Assembly: GCA_017461395.1 (NCBI GenBank)
Contig: JAFTYF010000070.1
Location: forward strand, 1-46,762
Reading direction: 5' to 3'
DNA length: 46,762 nucleotides
From: Ruminococcus sp.
GTDB lineage: Bacteria; Bacillota; Clostridia; Oscillospirales; Ruminococcaceae
In this document: in pieces, positions 16,122-26,728 of the stretch
Position numbering within the stretch: position 1 is the first letter of the stretch
Layout: each line of letters opens with the position of its first letter
Translations under genes and position numbers: made by a program
The notes under the pieces: generated by a model
Seen by the model: the letters and a program-made list of their open reading frames with translations, nothing else
Told to the model about the DNA's origin: nothing
The model's database searches: none

Positions 16122-18890
16122 TTACGCATTTCCTTCTTCAATGTCCTTAGCTTTGCAGCACTTCTTGTACTTCTTGCCGCTTCCGCACGGACACGGATCA
16201 TTATCCTTTACCTTCTTAGCCTTAACCTGAGTTCCGCCAAAGCTTCCGTCATCCGGCCCTGCATTAGGAGCGTCCGGCTTTGCGACCTGCTCACGTTCCG
16301 GCATAGCGTCCTTTCTAACCTTTACGGTAAGAAGCATATGGATTGTATCCTCACGGATCGACTCAACCATTGCGTCGAACATCTCGAAGCCCTCGAAACG
16401 ATACTCGATAACAGGGTTCTTCTGACCGTAGGAACGCAGACCGATACCCTTTTTGAGTTCTTCCATATCGTCGATGTGAGCCATCCACTTTGTATCAACT
16501 ACCTTAAGGAGAATTACACGTTCAAGCTCACGCATGATTTCTTCGCCGTATTCTTCTTCCTTAGCCTGATAAATCTCTCCTGCCTTCTGACTAAGAGCCT
16601 CAACGATATCTTCCTTTGTAACATCCTCGATCTCATCCTCAGTGAAATCAAGATCCTCAGGACCGATAAGCCAGCCATTGAAGTGTTCCTTAAGACCGGT
16701 GATATTCCAGTCATCCTTAACAGTGTCATCAACGAGATATCTGTCAACAGTGGATGTGATAAGATCCTCCATCATTTTGAGGATGCTTTCGTGGAGATCC
16801 TCACCGTCGAGAACCTGTGATCTCTGCTTGTAGATGATCTCACGCTGTGTATTCATAACGTCATCGTAGTTGAGGACGTTCTTTCTGATGCTGAAGTTGT
16901 TGCCCTCAACTCTTTTCTGTGAGGACTCGATGATCTTTGTGAGGAGCTTGCTTTCGATAGGCATAGTCTCGTCAACATTGAGCGTTCTCATCATATTTTC
17001 AAGACGCTCACCAGCAAAAATACGCATAAGATCATCCTCAACTGAGAGGAAGAAGCAGCTTTCGCCTTCGTCGCCCTGACGTCCGGAACGTCCACGAAGC
17101 TGGTTGTCGATACGTCTTGACTCATGGCGCTCAGTACCGAGGATGTAAAGACCGCCGGCTTCCTTGACCTTTACTGCCTTTTCCTTTACCTCTGCGTTAT
17201 ACTTATCATAAAGTTCACGGTAAAGCTTTCTTGCGTCTAGAATTTCCTGATTATCTGTATCAGCGAAACCGATAGCCTCAGTGATGATTTCCTCAGGGAT
17301 CTCACGCTTTCTCATTTCAGCTCTTGCGAGGAATTCAGCGTTACCGCCGAGCATAATATCGGTACCACGTCCAGCCATGTTGGTTGCGATAGTAACAGCA
17401 CCGTACTTACCTGCCTGAGCAACGATCTCAGCTTCCTTAGCGTGATGCTTAGCGTTGAGAACCTCGTGTTTTACGCCCTTTCTCTTGAGCATAGCAGAAA
17501 GAAGCTCAGATTTTTCGATTGAAACAGTACCAACGAGGATAGGCTGACCTTTTTCGTGGCACTCGATGATCTGATTTATGATAGCGGCATACTTGCCCTT
17601 TTCAGAGCTGAATACCTGATCGTTGTGATCAATTCTGATAACAGGCTTGTTTGTAGGAATGGAGATAACATCAAGCTTGTAGATCTCCTTGAATTCAGCT
17701 TCCTCAGTCATAGCAGTACCGGTCATACCGGAGAGCTTTGTGTAAAGGCGGAAGAAGTTCTGGAAAGTGATCGTTGCAAGAGTTTTTGATTCGCTCTTGA
17801 TCTTAACGCCTTCCTTAGCCTCGATAGCCTGATGCAGACCGTCATTGAAGCGGCGTCCCATCATAAGACGTCCTGTGAACTCATCAACGATAACGATTTC
17901 GCCGTCCTTAACAACGTAGTCAATGTCGTTTTTCATAGTTCCGTTAGCCTTGATAGCCTGATTGATATGGTGCAGGAGCGTCATATTTTCGGGATCCATA
18001 AGGTTTTCAACATTGAAAGCAGCCTCAGCCTTCTTAACACCGCGCTGAGTGATAGTAGCTGTCTTTGCCTTTTCGTCGATGATATAGTCAGCAGTCTCAT
18101 TGAGAGCGTCCTGATCTGCCTTGTCGTCCATTTCAACGACAGTTGTAGGGGTCAGAGTCTTTGCAAAACGGTCAACGATTGAGTAGAGATCAGTAGACTT
18201 GTCGCCTCGTCCTGAAATGATAAGAGGTGTACGAGCTTCGTCGATAAGAATGGAGTCAACCTCGTCCACGATAGCGAAGTTAGGAGCACGCTGAACTCTG
18301 TCCTCTTTCTGAGTAACCATGTTGTCACGGAGGTAGTCGAAGCCGAGCTCGTTATTTGTAGCGTATGTAACATCGCACTTATAAGCTGCACGTCTCTGCT
18401 CGTTTGTAAGACCGTGGAGAATACATCCGACAGTCAGACCGAGCCAACGGTGAACCTTACCCATTTCCTCAGCCTGAGTCTTAGCGAGGTAGTCGTTTAC
18501 AGTTACAACGTGAACACCGAGACCGGAAAGTGCATTGAGGTATGAAGCAACACACGCAACGAGAGTTTTACCTTCACCGGTTTTCATTTCAGCGATACGT
18601 CCCTGATGAAGAACGATAGCGCCGATGATCTGTACAGGATAAGGCTTCTTTTCGAGAACTCGCCATGCAGCTTCTCTTACAGTCGCAAGAGCCTCCGGAA
18701 GGATATCATCTAGAGTTTCGCCTTCTTCAAGTCTTTCCCTGAATTCCTTTGTTTTTGCCTTGAGCTCGGCGTCGGAAAGCTTTCCGTATTCCTCATCAAG
18801 TGCAAGTACTTTATTTTTAATAGGTTCGATACGCTTCAGCTCTCTGTTGCTGTAGCCGTTAGCGCCGAAAATTCCTTTGAATAAGCCCAT
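16122..18890 (-). CDS. secA: Preprotein translocase ATPase SecA
   Basis: The 922-residue protein is full length for SecA. It has Walker A in [13 protein letters not shown] (about 95-107), Walker [20 protein letters not shown], the preprotein cross-linking domain, the second helicase lobe ([23 protein letters not shown]), and the helical scaffold. The C-terminal SEC-C zinc motif [13 protein letters not shown] binds SecB or ribosomes. It drives export of signal-peptide proteins such as the xylanase and lipoproteins of this window. It has its own perfect promoter (TTGACA-17-TACAAT) and probably its own terminator. Confidence 0.98.
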   Translation of the reverse strand: MGLFKGIFGANGYSNRELKRIEPIKNKVLALDEEYGKLSDAELKAKTKEFRERLEEGETLDDILPEALATVREAAWRVLEKKPYPVQIIGAIVLHQGRIAEMKTGEGKTLVACVASYLNALSGLGVHVVTVNDYLAKTQAEEMGKVHRWLGLTVGCILHGLTNEQRRAAYKCDVTYATNNELGFDYLRDNMVTQKEDRVQRAPNFAIVDEVDSILIDEARTPLIISGRGDKSTDLYSIVDRFAKTLTPTTVVEMDDKADQDALNETADYIIDEKAKTATITQRGVKKAEAAFNVENLMDPENMTLLHHINQAIKANGTMKNDIDYVVKDGEIVIVDEFTGRLMMGRRFNDGLHQAIEAKEGVKIKSESKTLATITFQNFFRLYTKLSGMTGTAMTEEAEFKEIYKLDVISIPTNKPVIRIDHNDQVFSSEKGKYAAIINQIIECHEKGQPILVGTVSIEKSELLSAMLKRKGVKHEVLNAKHHAKEAEIVAQAGKYGAVTIATNMAGRGTDIMLGGNAEFLARAEMRKREIPEEIITEAIGFADTDNQEILDARKLYRELYDKYNAEVKEKAVKVKEAGGLYILGTERHESRRIDNQLRGRSGRQGDEGESCFFLSVEDDLMRIFAGERLENMMRTLNVDETMPIESKLLTKIIESSQKRVEGNNFSIRKNVLNYDDVMNTQREIIYKQRSQVLDGEDLHESILKMMEDLITSTVDRYLVDDTVKDDWNITGLKEHFNGWLIGPEDLDFTEDEIEDVTKEDIVEALSQKAGEIYQAKEEEYGEEIMRELERVILLKVVDTKWMAHIDDMEELKKGIGLRSYGQKNPVIEYRFEGFEMFDAMVESIREDTIHMLLTVKVRKDAMPEREQVAKPDAPNAGPDDGSFGGTQVKAKKVKDNDPCPCGSGKKYKKCCKAKDIEEGNA

Positions 18891-18953
18891 TTGTTTACCG
18901 CCTTTTCATGTTTTGATATTCTATATAAATATAAAGATAAATACATATAATAT

Positions 18954-18982
18954 ATTGTACAACAAATCTGCATATTTGTCAA
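18954..18982 (-). promoter_or_regulatory. Sigma-A promoter of secA
   Basis: On the minus strand TTGACA (18977-18982) and TACAAT (18954-18959) have a 17-base spacer. Confidence 0.82.
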
Positions 18983-18990
18983 TACCTAAT

Positions 18991-19028
18991 AATGTGCCGT
19001 CCGCGTAAAAATTTACGGACGGCACATT
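18991..19028. terminator. Long hairpin between the SUFU gene and secA
   Basis: AATGTGCCGTCCG and CGGACGGCACATT form a 13-pair stem (18991-19003 and 19016-19028). It is positioned as terminator of the SUFU operon, but neither side has a real T tract, so Rho-independent function is uncertain. Confidence 0.5.
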
Positions 19029-19035
19029 ACCGTTA

Positions 19036-20175
19036 TTACTTGTCTGATCGAAATCTCTCATATGCTTTATCAATATATTCCGACATATGCTCGTGATAGG
19101 CTTCATCATACGGCACAAACAGGTATGCCTCATCCTTGAATTCATCGCAGTTGTAGCGTTCCTCGCCGAAGTAATCAAGAGCCATGCTGTCCACGTCCGA
19201 AGGATAGCACGGATCATCGCCGTCACTGTAGAAATCATAGTAATATCCGGAAAACTCTCTGCCCTCATCGGTAAACAGTTCCCTGTTGAGCTCTCCGTCA
19301 AGTGATTTCAAAAGGAACGTGCGCACATCAAACTCCCCTGCCCTTATCTGAGCAAGTTCCTCTTCGAAATACTCTGAAAATTCGTCATTTATCATATCAT
19401 GGAGTATCATCCAGCGCAGGAATGACGAAATATGATTTGCTCCGTTGATCTCAGGCAGATCAAGCTCCTTTTCCTCGATTTTGCAGGAATGATCTGCGGC
19501 AGTATCGAGTATATCCTCAAAATTGTCCGGAACATAGGGATTTCTGTCAGGATCAGCAGCATTTTTCACATCCTTGTCCATGCGTCCGGCAAGAGCTGCG
19601 CCGCCGTTCTTCACTGCGAACCTCAGCTCGCTTTCAAGCAGCGGAACTACCTGATAGAACGTCACCTTTTCGCTGTCTGAAAGCCGGCAGTGCCACGAAT
19701 CCTTTCCGGCAGCTGCCATAACAAGGATAATCCCACGAAAGCCCGACTGTTCCTCAAAGCTTTTTCCGTAGTCGATAGTATGTCCCCAGCTGAGCCATGT
19801 TTTCTCCTCAGAAGCGAAATTTGCGATAAGATCAAGCAGACGCACCGGCCAGAATCCGGCTTCATTATCGTTGTCATCCGGCTTCCAGTACGGCGGCATA
19901 TACATTACAAGCTCAGCACGATTTTCAAACTCGCCGCCTTTTTTACCCTTAGCCTTCATGACATGAACGCCCATTCCCGATGTTATCAGCGTAACATAGG
20001 GCTTTTTACGGCTTGCGGGAATCACATTTATACTGAGCTTTGACGATTCATCTTCCATATTCTGATAGAAATTGCTTATTGTTCCGAAATGCTCGCTGAT
20101 GTGATTTTCAATAAGCTTCTGCTGTTCCTCAGTGTAAAGCTCCGGAGACACTGATTTTTTTCTTTCCCGTGCCAT
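19036..20175 (-). CDS. SUFU (suppressor of fused) domain protein
   Basis: The N-terminal about 190 residues of this 379-residue protein match the bacterial SUFU-like fold: YVTLITSGMGVHVMKAKG, then NRAELVMYMPPYW, ending RLLDLIANFASEEKTWLSWGHTIDYGKSF. Single SUFU proteins in bacteria have been linked to polymorphic-toxin immunity, but stand-alone copies are common and uncharacterised. The acidic C-terminal half (about 200-379) is not recognised. It starts two bases after the HAD phosphatase gene, whose last codons contain its GGGAGG ribosome site, so it is the tail of the queA-tgt cluster. No toxin gene is beside it, making an immunity role here unlikely. Confidence 0.78.
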   Translation of the reverse strand: MARERKKSVSPELYTEEQQKLIENHISEHFGTISNFYQNMEDESSKLSINVIPASRKKPYVTLITSGMGVHVMKAKGKKGGEFENRAELVMYMPPYWKPDDNDNEAGFWPVRLLDLIANFASEEKTWLSWGHTIDYGKSFEEQSGFRGIILVMAAAGKDSWHCRLSDSEKVTFYQVVPLLESELRFAVKNGGAALAGRMDKDVKNAADPDRNPYVPDNFEDILDTAADHSCKIEEKELDLPEINGANHISSFLRWMILHDMINDEFSEYFEEELAQIRAGEFDVRTFLLKSLDGELNRELFTDEGREFSGYYYDFYSDGDDPCYPSDVDSMALDYFGEERYNCDEFKDEAYLFVPYDEAYHEHMSEYIDKAYERFRSDK

Positions 20176-20177
20176 TT

Positions 20178-20831
20178 TCAGACCTCCCGTCCAAGTATGA
20201 TCTTTGCGATATCCTGCGGCTTTTCCGCAATGAAGTCTGCATTTTCAGCGATAAGCTCCGCACTTCCGCGGAATCCCCATGCGCATCCTATGGAGATAAT
20301 TCCGGCATTTTTAGCCGTCCGGACATCAACGTTGCTGTCTCCTATCATGTAAATGGTATTATCCTCTGCCGGAAGTCCGGCAAGAATTTCTCTTATAATC
20401 GTCGGATCCGGCTTTTTCGGTCTTTCAGCGCAGCTTCCGAGAACGGCGGTAAAGCCGGCGTCAGGAAGAAGTCCGGCGATTATCTTCACCGCGGCGTCAT
20501 GCGGCTTGTTTGTAGCGACTGCAAGCGTAACTCCGGCGTCCCTGAGAGCCGCAACTGTTTCGCTGATACCGTCATAGAGCCGTGATTTGTTCAGATGACG
20601 GCTTTCATACTCACTGCTGAAACCCTTGTAAAGCTCGTCAGCAAGATTTTTTCTATCGTCGGGAAGCGCCCTCCAGCAGAGCATCTGTGCGCCGTCACCG
20701 ACCATTTGTTTAAAGCTTTCCAGAGGACAAGGCGGACATCCGAGAGCACTCAGTCCATAGTTCACCGCATCCGCAAGATCTTCCAGCGTATCGGCAAGAG
20801 TTCCGTCAAGATCAAAAATTGCTGTTATCAT
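20178..20831 (-). CDS. HAD-superfamily phosphatase, phosphoglycolate phosphatase-like
   Basis: The 217-residue protein starts with the HAD motif I FDLDGTLADT (Asp7 nucleophile, Asp9), has a helical cap, motif II (VATNK) and motifs III/IV (RPKKPDPTII and MIGDSNVDVRTAKNAG). Cap type and length match the Gph/PGMB-like group that removes phosphate from small molecules. The natural substrate is not determinable. It is placed nine bases after tgt and two before the SUFU gene, so all three are likely translated from one message. Confidence 0.88.
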   Translation of the reverse strand: MITAIFDLDGTLADTLEDLADAVNYGLSALGCPPCPLESFKQMVGDGAQMLCWRALPDDRKNLADELYKGFSSEYESRHLNKSRLYDGISETVAALRDAGVTLAVATNKPHDAAVKIIAGLLPDAGFTAVLGSCAERPKKPDPTIIREILAGLPAEDNTIYMIGDSNVDVRTAKNAGIISIGCAWGFRGSAELIAENADFIAEKPQDIAKIILGREV

Positions 20832-20840
20832 CAGACCACC

Positions 20841-21980
<1,140 letters not shown>

Positions 21981-22013
21981 TTATCTTATGATATATTGCA
22001 GGGAGTGCTGACA

Positions 22014-22568
22014 CTAAAGTCGCTCACCCGTATTTTCGTCATTTTCAGTCTTTGCAGGTTTTGGAATCTTAGGTCTCACAAATATCAGAACACACAAAGC
22101 GGCTGTCATAAAAACATTGACGACTGTATGTATTTTAGGATAAATACCAAGTTCAAAAAAACCTACTGATAAAACTATATTTAATATAATGAATACCAAA
22201 TCTTCATTATTAATATCCTTTACCTGCTTATAAGCGTCAACGGTTTCAGTATTTTTCAATTTAAACAGCTTAATTAAGATGTTGCGTACAAGTCTTGCGG
22301 CTCCGACAAATAACGGATAATACCCATATATTCCCGCAATAAACAATGCAAGAAATAAATTAAGGGGAAGGATAAATATATCAATGGGAGGAAAGCTTGT
22401 TGTTCCTTCGTAAAGATCAATATTTATTGCGAGTTCAACCGACAAATCAGGGAAGTGTTCCTGTACAATCAGACAGAAGCTTCCCATCAGAATCAGAATA
22501 CTGTGGAATACACAGGACAAAACAAATCCTACATGAGTATATTTCCTGAGCTTATTATCATCAGTCAT
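22014..22568 (-). CDS. Small four-helix membrane protein of unknown function
   Basis: The 184-residue protein has a short charged N-terminus, then hydrophobic segments at about 12-35, 63-90, 125-145 and 148-167, and a charged tail. No motif is recognised. It follows the next gene upstream by 12 bases and has AAGGTG before its ATG. The pattern AARLV...AYK...NNEDLVFI resembles ASRLV...AYKLLVGIDNVLFI in the neighbour, so the two may be diverged paralogues. They sit between queA and tgt; a role in queuosine precursor uptake is conceivable but nothing in the sequence resembles the known QueT or YhhQ families. Confidence 0.65.
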   Translation of the reverse strand: MTDDNKLRKYTHVGFVLSCVFHSILILMGSFCLIVQEHFPDLSVELAINIDLYEGTTSFPPIDIFILPLNLFLALFIAGIYGYYPLFVGAARLVRNILIKLFKLKNTETVDAYKQVKDINNEDLVFIILNIVLSVGFFELGIYPKIHTVVNVFMTAALCVLIFVRPKIPKPAKTENDENTGERL

Positions 22569-22580
22569 AGAATCACCTTT

Positions 22581-23069
22581 TTATTCATTTCCCATATCAT
22601 TTTCCATCATTCTGATTTCTCTGATAATTCTCACCTGTGAGACTATCATGATAATCCCCGTCAGCAATCCTGCAAGAGCGTGCCACGGCTGAAATCTGAA
22701 GCATGCTGGCTCTATGATGAATAACAGAATCGCTATGACGATAAACAGCACATTGTCAATTCCCACCAACAGCTTGTATGCACCGTATAAAGAGCCGTCC
22801 TGTCTGTGTACGAGACGTGAAGCAATGGCGAAAAACAGTGTCACCAAGCCAATCAGTATCAGTCCGTGAGAAATAAAAAGCATGAGCAGCTCAAATACAA
22901 ATACAAACAGACCGAATATCAGCTTTACCGATAGGCTGTCTTCCACAAAATCGTCCCACAACTTGCTGCCGCTGAGGTCAAGCAGCCATGACATCACGCC
23001 GCATAATGACGAATTTATGAGGAGCAGCAGAAATATACGATTCTCTGCTTTGCTGAATAATTCTTTCAT
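22581..23069 (-). CDS. Small four-helix membrane protein of unknown function
   Basis: The start at 23069 (162 residues, MKELFSKAENRIF) is chosen for the AAGGTGA ribosome site; the longer frame from 23150 overlaps queA and is unlikely. Hydrophobic segments lie at about 11-30, 48-85, 107-122 and 130-145. No catalytic or binding motif is seen. It begins 11 bases after the queA stop, so it is co-transcribed with queA and with the second small membrane protein, which it weakly resembles. Confidence 0.65.
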   Translation of the reverse strand: MKELFSKAENRIFLLLLINSSLCGVMSWLLDLSGSKLWDDFVEDSLSVKLIFGLFVFVFELLMLFISHGLILIGLVTLFFAIASRLVHRQDGSLYGAYKLLVGIDNVLFIVIAILLFIIEPACFRFQPWHALAGLLTGIIMIVSQVRIIREIRMMENDMGNE

Positions 23070-23079
23070 AAAAATCACC

Positions 23080-24111
23080 TTAAAGAATACACATAGAATC
23101 CCCGAAGCTGAAAAAACGGTATTTTTCTTCAACGGCTGTCTTATATGCATTCATGGTATTTTCGTAGCCCATAAATGCCGAAACAAGCATGATAAGCGTA
23201 CTTTCCGGCAGGTGGAAATTCGTGATAAGACCGTCAATGCACTTGAATTCATAGCCGGGATAAATGAAAATATCAGTATATCCGTCATGCTCGGCGATTT
23301 CCTTATAGAACGTGGCAACGCTTTCAAGGGTACGGCATGAGGTAGTTCCGACAGCGATAACACGTCCGCCTTTTGCCTTTGTCTCGTTGATGAGGTCAGC
23401 TGTCTCCTTCGGGAGATAATAGTGCTCGCTGTGCATTTTGTGTTCAAGGACGTTATCCTCTTTCACCGGACGGAACGTTCCCAGTCCGACATGAAGCGTA
23501 ACAAATGCCGTTTTTACGCCCATTTCATGAAGCTTTTCAAGAAGCTCCGGCGTGAAGTGAAGTCCGGCTGTAGGTGCAGCGGCAGAACCAAGCTCCCGTG
23601 AGTAGACCGTCTGATAGCGTTCCTTGTCCTCAAGCTTTGCGGTGATATACGGCGGAAGCGGCATCTGTCCGACATCGTCAAGGGCAGTAAAGAAATTCCC
23701 CTCACATTCAAAGCGGACAACTCTGTTTCCGTCGTCCTTTACCTCGACCACCTCAGCGATAAGACGACCACCGCCGAAGCTGAATTTCGTTCCGACCTTA
23801 GCCTTTTTTCCGGGACGGCATATGATTTCCCACAGCTTGTCTCCCTTCTGCTCCAGCAGCAGAAACTCAATAAATGTGCCGTTGTCGATCTTTTCTCCGT
23901 AAAGTCTCGCCGGAATAACACGCGAATCGTTCATTACGAGCAAGTCACCTTCACGCAGATGCTCGCATAAATTATAGAAATGATCGTGAATGACCTCGCC
24001 TGTACGGCGGTCAGCGCACATCATGCGGGATGAGCTTCGCGGCTCAACAGGTGTCTGCGCAATAAGCTCCTCCGGAAGATCATAGTAAAAATCGGATTTT
24101 AAAATCTGCAT
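23080..24111 (-). CDS. queA: S-adenosylmethionine:tRNA ribosyltransferase-isomerase
   Basis: The start at 24111 gives 343 residues ([21 protein letters not shown]), the usual family length, with AAAGGAG upstream. Conserved segments are [52 protein letters not shown]-like [41 protein letters not shown] and the final [12 protein letters not shown]. It converts preQ1-34 in tRNA to epoxyqueuosine using the ribosyl group of SAM. It is the first gene of a likely minus-strand operon running through tgt to the SUFU gene. Its start is only about 50 bases from the divergent lysine-riboswitch promoter. Confidence 0.97.
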   Translation of the reverse strand: MQILKSDFYYDLPEELIAQTPVEPRSSSRMMCADRRTGEVIHDHFYNLCEHLREGDLLVMNDSRVIPARLYGEKIDNGTFIEFLLLEQKGDKLWEIICRPGKKAKVGTKFSFGGGRLIAEVVEVKDDGNRVVRFECEGNFFTALDDVGQMPLPPYITAKLEDKERYQTVYSRELGSAAAPTAGLHFTPELLEKLHEMGVKTAFVTLHVGLGTFRPVKEDNVLEHKMHSEHYYLPKETADLINETKAKGGRVIAVGTTSCRTLESVATFYKEIAEHDGYTDIFIYPGYEFKCIDGLITNFHLPESTLIMLVSAFMGYENTMNAYKTAVEEKYRFFSFGDSMCIL

Positions 24112-24139
24112 AGGATTCTCCTTTATTTCAAAAAAACTC

Positions 24140-24168
24140 TTGACATATCGTGGATTACATGATATTAT
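24140..24168 (+). promoter_or_regulatory. Promoter of the lysine-riboswitch operon
   Basis: TTGACA (24140-24145), 17-base spacer and TATTAT (24163-24168), with the riboswitch starting about 10 bases later. Confidence 0.88.
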
Positions 24169-24177
24169 AGTAAACAA

Positions 24178-24346
24178 GGTAGAGGTGCGGATGCGATCAG
24201 TAGCCGGACGGAGGATTACCAGTCCTTTGAAGTCCGGTGAAAGGCAATTCCGCCGAAGAACTGTCTTTGGTAAATTCAGTTCTGGTCACAGGTCAAACAG
24301 GTCTGCGACTGTCATCATGCTTATGATGGAGAGCTATCGGCATAGG
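24178..24346 (+). promoter_or_regulatory. Lysine riboswitch (L-box)
   Basis: The leader carries the L-box landmarks in order: AGAGGTGCGGATGCGATCAG, AGTAGCCGG, GGAGG, GTCCGGTGAAAGG, CCGCCGAAG, a long central arm around 24266-24335, and the closing GAGAGCTATCGGCA. It precedes asd-dapA-dapB, the classic lysine-controlled genes. The likely output is transcription termination: a downstream terminator (24387-24407) competes with pairing to TACCGGT at 24351-24357. Lysine binding is expected to favour the terminator. Confidence 0.93.
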
Positions 24347-24386
24347 TTTATACCGGTGTCAATATTTCTATTATAACGTATGATGA

Positions 24387-24407
24387 GCCGGTTTGCAACC
24401 GGTTTTT
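24387..24407 (+). terminator. Regulated terminator of the lysine riboswitch
   Basis: GCCGGTT (24387-24393) pairs with AACCGGT (24397-24403), then TTTTT. It lies between the aptamer and the asd ribosome site AAGGAG. Confidence 0.82.
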
Positions 24408-24445
24408 GTTATTTTCAGTAAATTTTTATAAAAAGGAGATTATTT

Positions 24446-25525
24446 ATGAAACAGTACAATGTAGGTATTATCGGTGCAACAGGTATGGTAGGTCAGAGAT
24501 TTGCAACTCTGCTCGAAAATCACCCCTGGTTTAATGTAAAGGTTCTTGCAGCTTCTCCCAGAAGCGCAGGCAAGACTTACGAGGAAGTCGCAGGAAGCCG
24601 CTGGAAGATGGCTGTTCCCATGCCTGAGGCTATGAAGAATATGATTCTTATGGACGCAACTGCTGATATCGAAAAGATCGCAGGCATGGTTGACTTCTGC
24701 TTCTGCGCAGTTGACATGAAAAAGGACGAAATAAAGGCTCTTGAAGAAGCTTACGCAAAGGCTGAGTGTCCTATCGTTTCCAATAACTCCGCACATAGAT
24801 TCACTCCTGACGTTCCTATGGTAGTTCCGGAGATCAACCCTGAGCACATAGAAATTATCAAGTCTCAGAGAGAGCGTCTCGGCACAAAGAGAGGCTTCAT
24901 CGCAGTAAAATCAAACTGCTCTATCCAGAGCTATGTTCCGGCTCTTCATCCGCTGAAGAAGTTCGGTCTTAAAAACGTTCTTGCCTGCACATATCAGGCT
25001 ATTTCCGGTGCCGGAAAGAACTTCGAGACTTGGCCGGAAATGGTTGACAACCTCATCCCCTTCATCGGCGGCGAAGAAGAAAAATCCGAACAGGAACCCC
25101 TCAAGGTCTGGGGAACTATCGAGAACGGCGAGATCGTTAAGGCTTCCACACCTTCTATCACAACACAGTGTCTCCGTGTTCCTGTTTCTGACGGTCACAC
25201 AGCTGCTGTTTTCGTAAGCTTTGAACAGAAGCCCTCCAAGGAAGAAATTCTCCAGCTCTGGGCTGACTTCAAGGGCGCTCCTCAGGAACTCGATCTCCCA
25301 AGCGCTCCCAAGCAGTTCATCCACTACTTTGAGGAGGATAACCGTCCTCAGGCTAAGCTTGACAGAAATCTCGAAGGCGGTATGGCTGTTTCTGCCGGAC
25401 GTCTCCGTGAAGATACACAGTACGACTACAAGTTTGTTTGTCTTTCACACAATACATTAAGAGGTGCAGCAGGCGGCGGTGTTCTCCTCGCAGAGCTTCT
25501 CGCTGCTAAGGGATACTTTGATTAA
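24446..25525 (+). CDS. asd: Aspartate-semialdehyde dehydrogenase
   Basis: The 359-residue protein reduces aspartyl phosphate to aspartate semialdehyde with NADPH, the branch point for lysine/diaminopimelate and threonine/methionine. It has GATGMVGQRF (residues 10-19) for the nucleotide, the catalytic cysteine in KSNCSIQSY, and later SGAGKNFETWPEM and the C-terminal dimer segments. Sequence and length fit the variant group shared with archaea and yeast better than the E. coli type. It is the first gene behind the lysine riboswitch, and AAAAGGAG precedes the ATG. A repeat cluster separates it from dapA but no terminator is obvious, so read-through is likely. Confidence 0.96.
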   Translation: MKQYNVGIIGATGMVGQRFATLLENHPWFNVKVLAASPRSAGKTYEEVAGSRWKMAVPMPEAMKNMILMDATADIEKIAGMVDFCFCAVDMKKDEIKALEEAYAKAECPIVSNNSAHRFTPDVPMVVPEINPEHIEIIKSQRERLGTKRGFIAVKSNCSIQSYVPALHPLKKFGLKNVLACTYQAISGAGKNFETWPEMVDNLIPFIGGEEEKSEQEPLKVWGTIENGEIVKASTPSITTQCLRVPVSDGHTAAVFVSFEQKPSKEEILQLWADFKGAPQELDLPSAPKQFIHYFEEDNRPQAKLDRNLEGGMAVSAGRLREDTQYDYKFVCLSHNTLRGAAGGGVLLAELLAAKGYFD

Positions 25526-25546
25526 GAACGTCCACTGAAACATATC

Positions 25547-25690
25547 GGGCGAGCACATGGGTGCGTCCCTACTTGTGGAAACAAATATTATTCCGAACAT
25601 TTCAAATAACATCTGTAGGGGACGGCGTCCTCGACGTCCCGCAGATTATTCTCAAAATACAAGGGCGAACACATGGGTTCGCCCCATACA
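25547..25690. repeat. Repeat cluster C-B-C between asd and dapA
   Basis: It holds a GGGCGAGCACATGGGTGCGTCCCT-type hairpin in pieces (25547-25570), a GAACATTTCAAATAACATC segment also present at 38232, the B module in inverted orientation (25614-25640) flanked by ATCTG/CAGAT arms, and GGGCGAACACA...TTCGCCCC (25663-25686). It lies inside a transcribed biosynthetic operon. Confidence 0.78.
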
Positions 25691-25732
25691 AACGGCTGAT
25701 TTCAATTACAAATCAAACGAAAGGAGATTTTT

Positions 25733-26620
25733 ATGAAGAATACAATTTTTACCGGCGCAGCTGTTGCAATTATTACCCCTATGAACGCTGACGGTTCTAT
25801 AAATTACGAAAAGCTCGGTGAGCTTATCGACTTCCAGATCGAAAACAGCACTGACGCTATCGTTATCTGCGGCACAACAGGCGAGGCTTCCACTATGACC
25901 GATGAGGAGCATCTTGAATGTATCCGCTTTACTGTTGAAAGAACAGCAAAGAGAGTTCCCGTTATCGCCGGAACAGGCAGTAATGATACAAAGTATGCTG
26001 TTGAACTTTCAAAGGAGGCTGAGGCTGTCGGAGCAGACGGACTTCTCCTCGTTACCCCCTACTACAACAAGACTACACAGAGAGGTCTTATCGCACATTT
26101 CACAGCCATTGCAGACGCAGTGAATATCCCGATCATCCTCTACAACATCCCCGGCAGAACCGGCATGAATATGGAGGTTTCCACAATCAAGAAGCTTGCT
26201 GAGCACAAGAATATCGTTGCTGTCAAGGAAGCAAGCGGAAATATCAGTTATGCTGCTAAGCTTATCGCTGAGTGCGGTGATGTCATCGACGTGTACAGCG
26301 GAAATGATGATATGATAGTTCCGCTTATGTCACTCGGAGCAAAGGGCGTAATTTCAGTACTGTCCCACGTTATTCCCAAGCAGACTCACGATATGGTGCA
26401 GTTCTGCCTTGACAACAATTACGCAGAAGCAACAAAGCTCCAGATCAAGTATCTTGAACTCATCAACAACCTGTTTATCGACGTAAACCCCATTCCTGTA
26501 AAGGAGGCCCTCAACATGATGGGCTGGAATGCAGGTCCCTGCCGTCTGCCGCTTTACGAAATGTCTGATGATCACAAGGATGTCCTCAGAGCTTCTCTTG
26601 CTAAGCACGGACTGGTGTGA
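25733..26620 (+). CDS. dapA: 4-hydroxy-tetrahydrodipicolinate synthase
   Basis: The 295-residue aldolase-fold enzyme condenses pyruvate with aspartate semialdehyde, the first committed step to diaminopimelate and lysine. It shows the GTTGEAST phosphate-like loop, the tyrosine of the catalytic triad in YNIPGRTGMN, and the Schiff-base lysine in VAVKEASGN. AAAGGAG precedes the ATG. It is second in the riboswitch operon. Confidence 0.97.
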   Translation: MKNTIFTGAAVAIITPMNADGSINYEKLGELIDFQIENSTDAIVICGTTGEASTMTDEEHLECIRFTVERTAKRVPVIAGTGSNDTKYAVELSKEAEAVGADGLLLVTPYYNKTTQRGLIAHFTAIADAVNIPIILYNIPGRTGMNMEVSTIKKLAEHKNIVAVKEASGNISYAAKLIAECGDVIDVYSGNDDMIVPLMSLGAKGVISVLSHVIPKQTHDMVQFCLDNNYAEATKLQIKYLELINNLFIDVNPIPVKEALNMMGWNAGPCRLPLYEMSDDHKDVLRASLAKHGLV

Positions 26621-26660
26621 CGCTGCTGTTGTCCCAGATACACGACGTTTCAGTAATAAC

Positions 26661-26680
26661 GGGCGAACACAGTTCGCCCC
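26661..26680. repeat. Repeat module C between dapA and dapB
   Basis: GGGCGAACACAGTTCGCCCC is a near-perfect inverted repeat, GGGCGAAC against GTTCGCCC. Confidence 0.75.
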
Positions 26681-26728
26681 TTCAAACAGCTAATGGCTCA
26701 ATTATGAATTAAAATTAAGGAGGTTCAA

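Noticed and set aside
19036-20175. Toxin-immunity locus
   Set aside because: The SUFU-domain gene has no toxin, secretion or immunity neighbours; it is the tail of the queA-tgt cluster.
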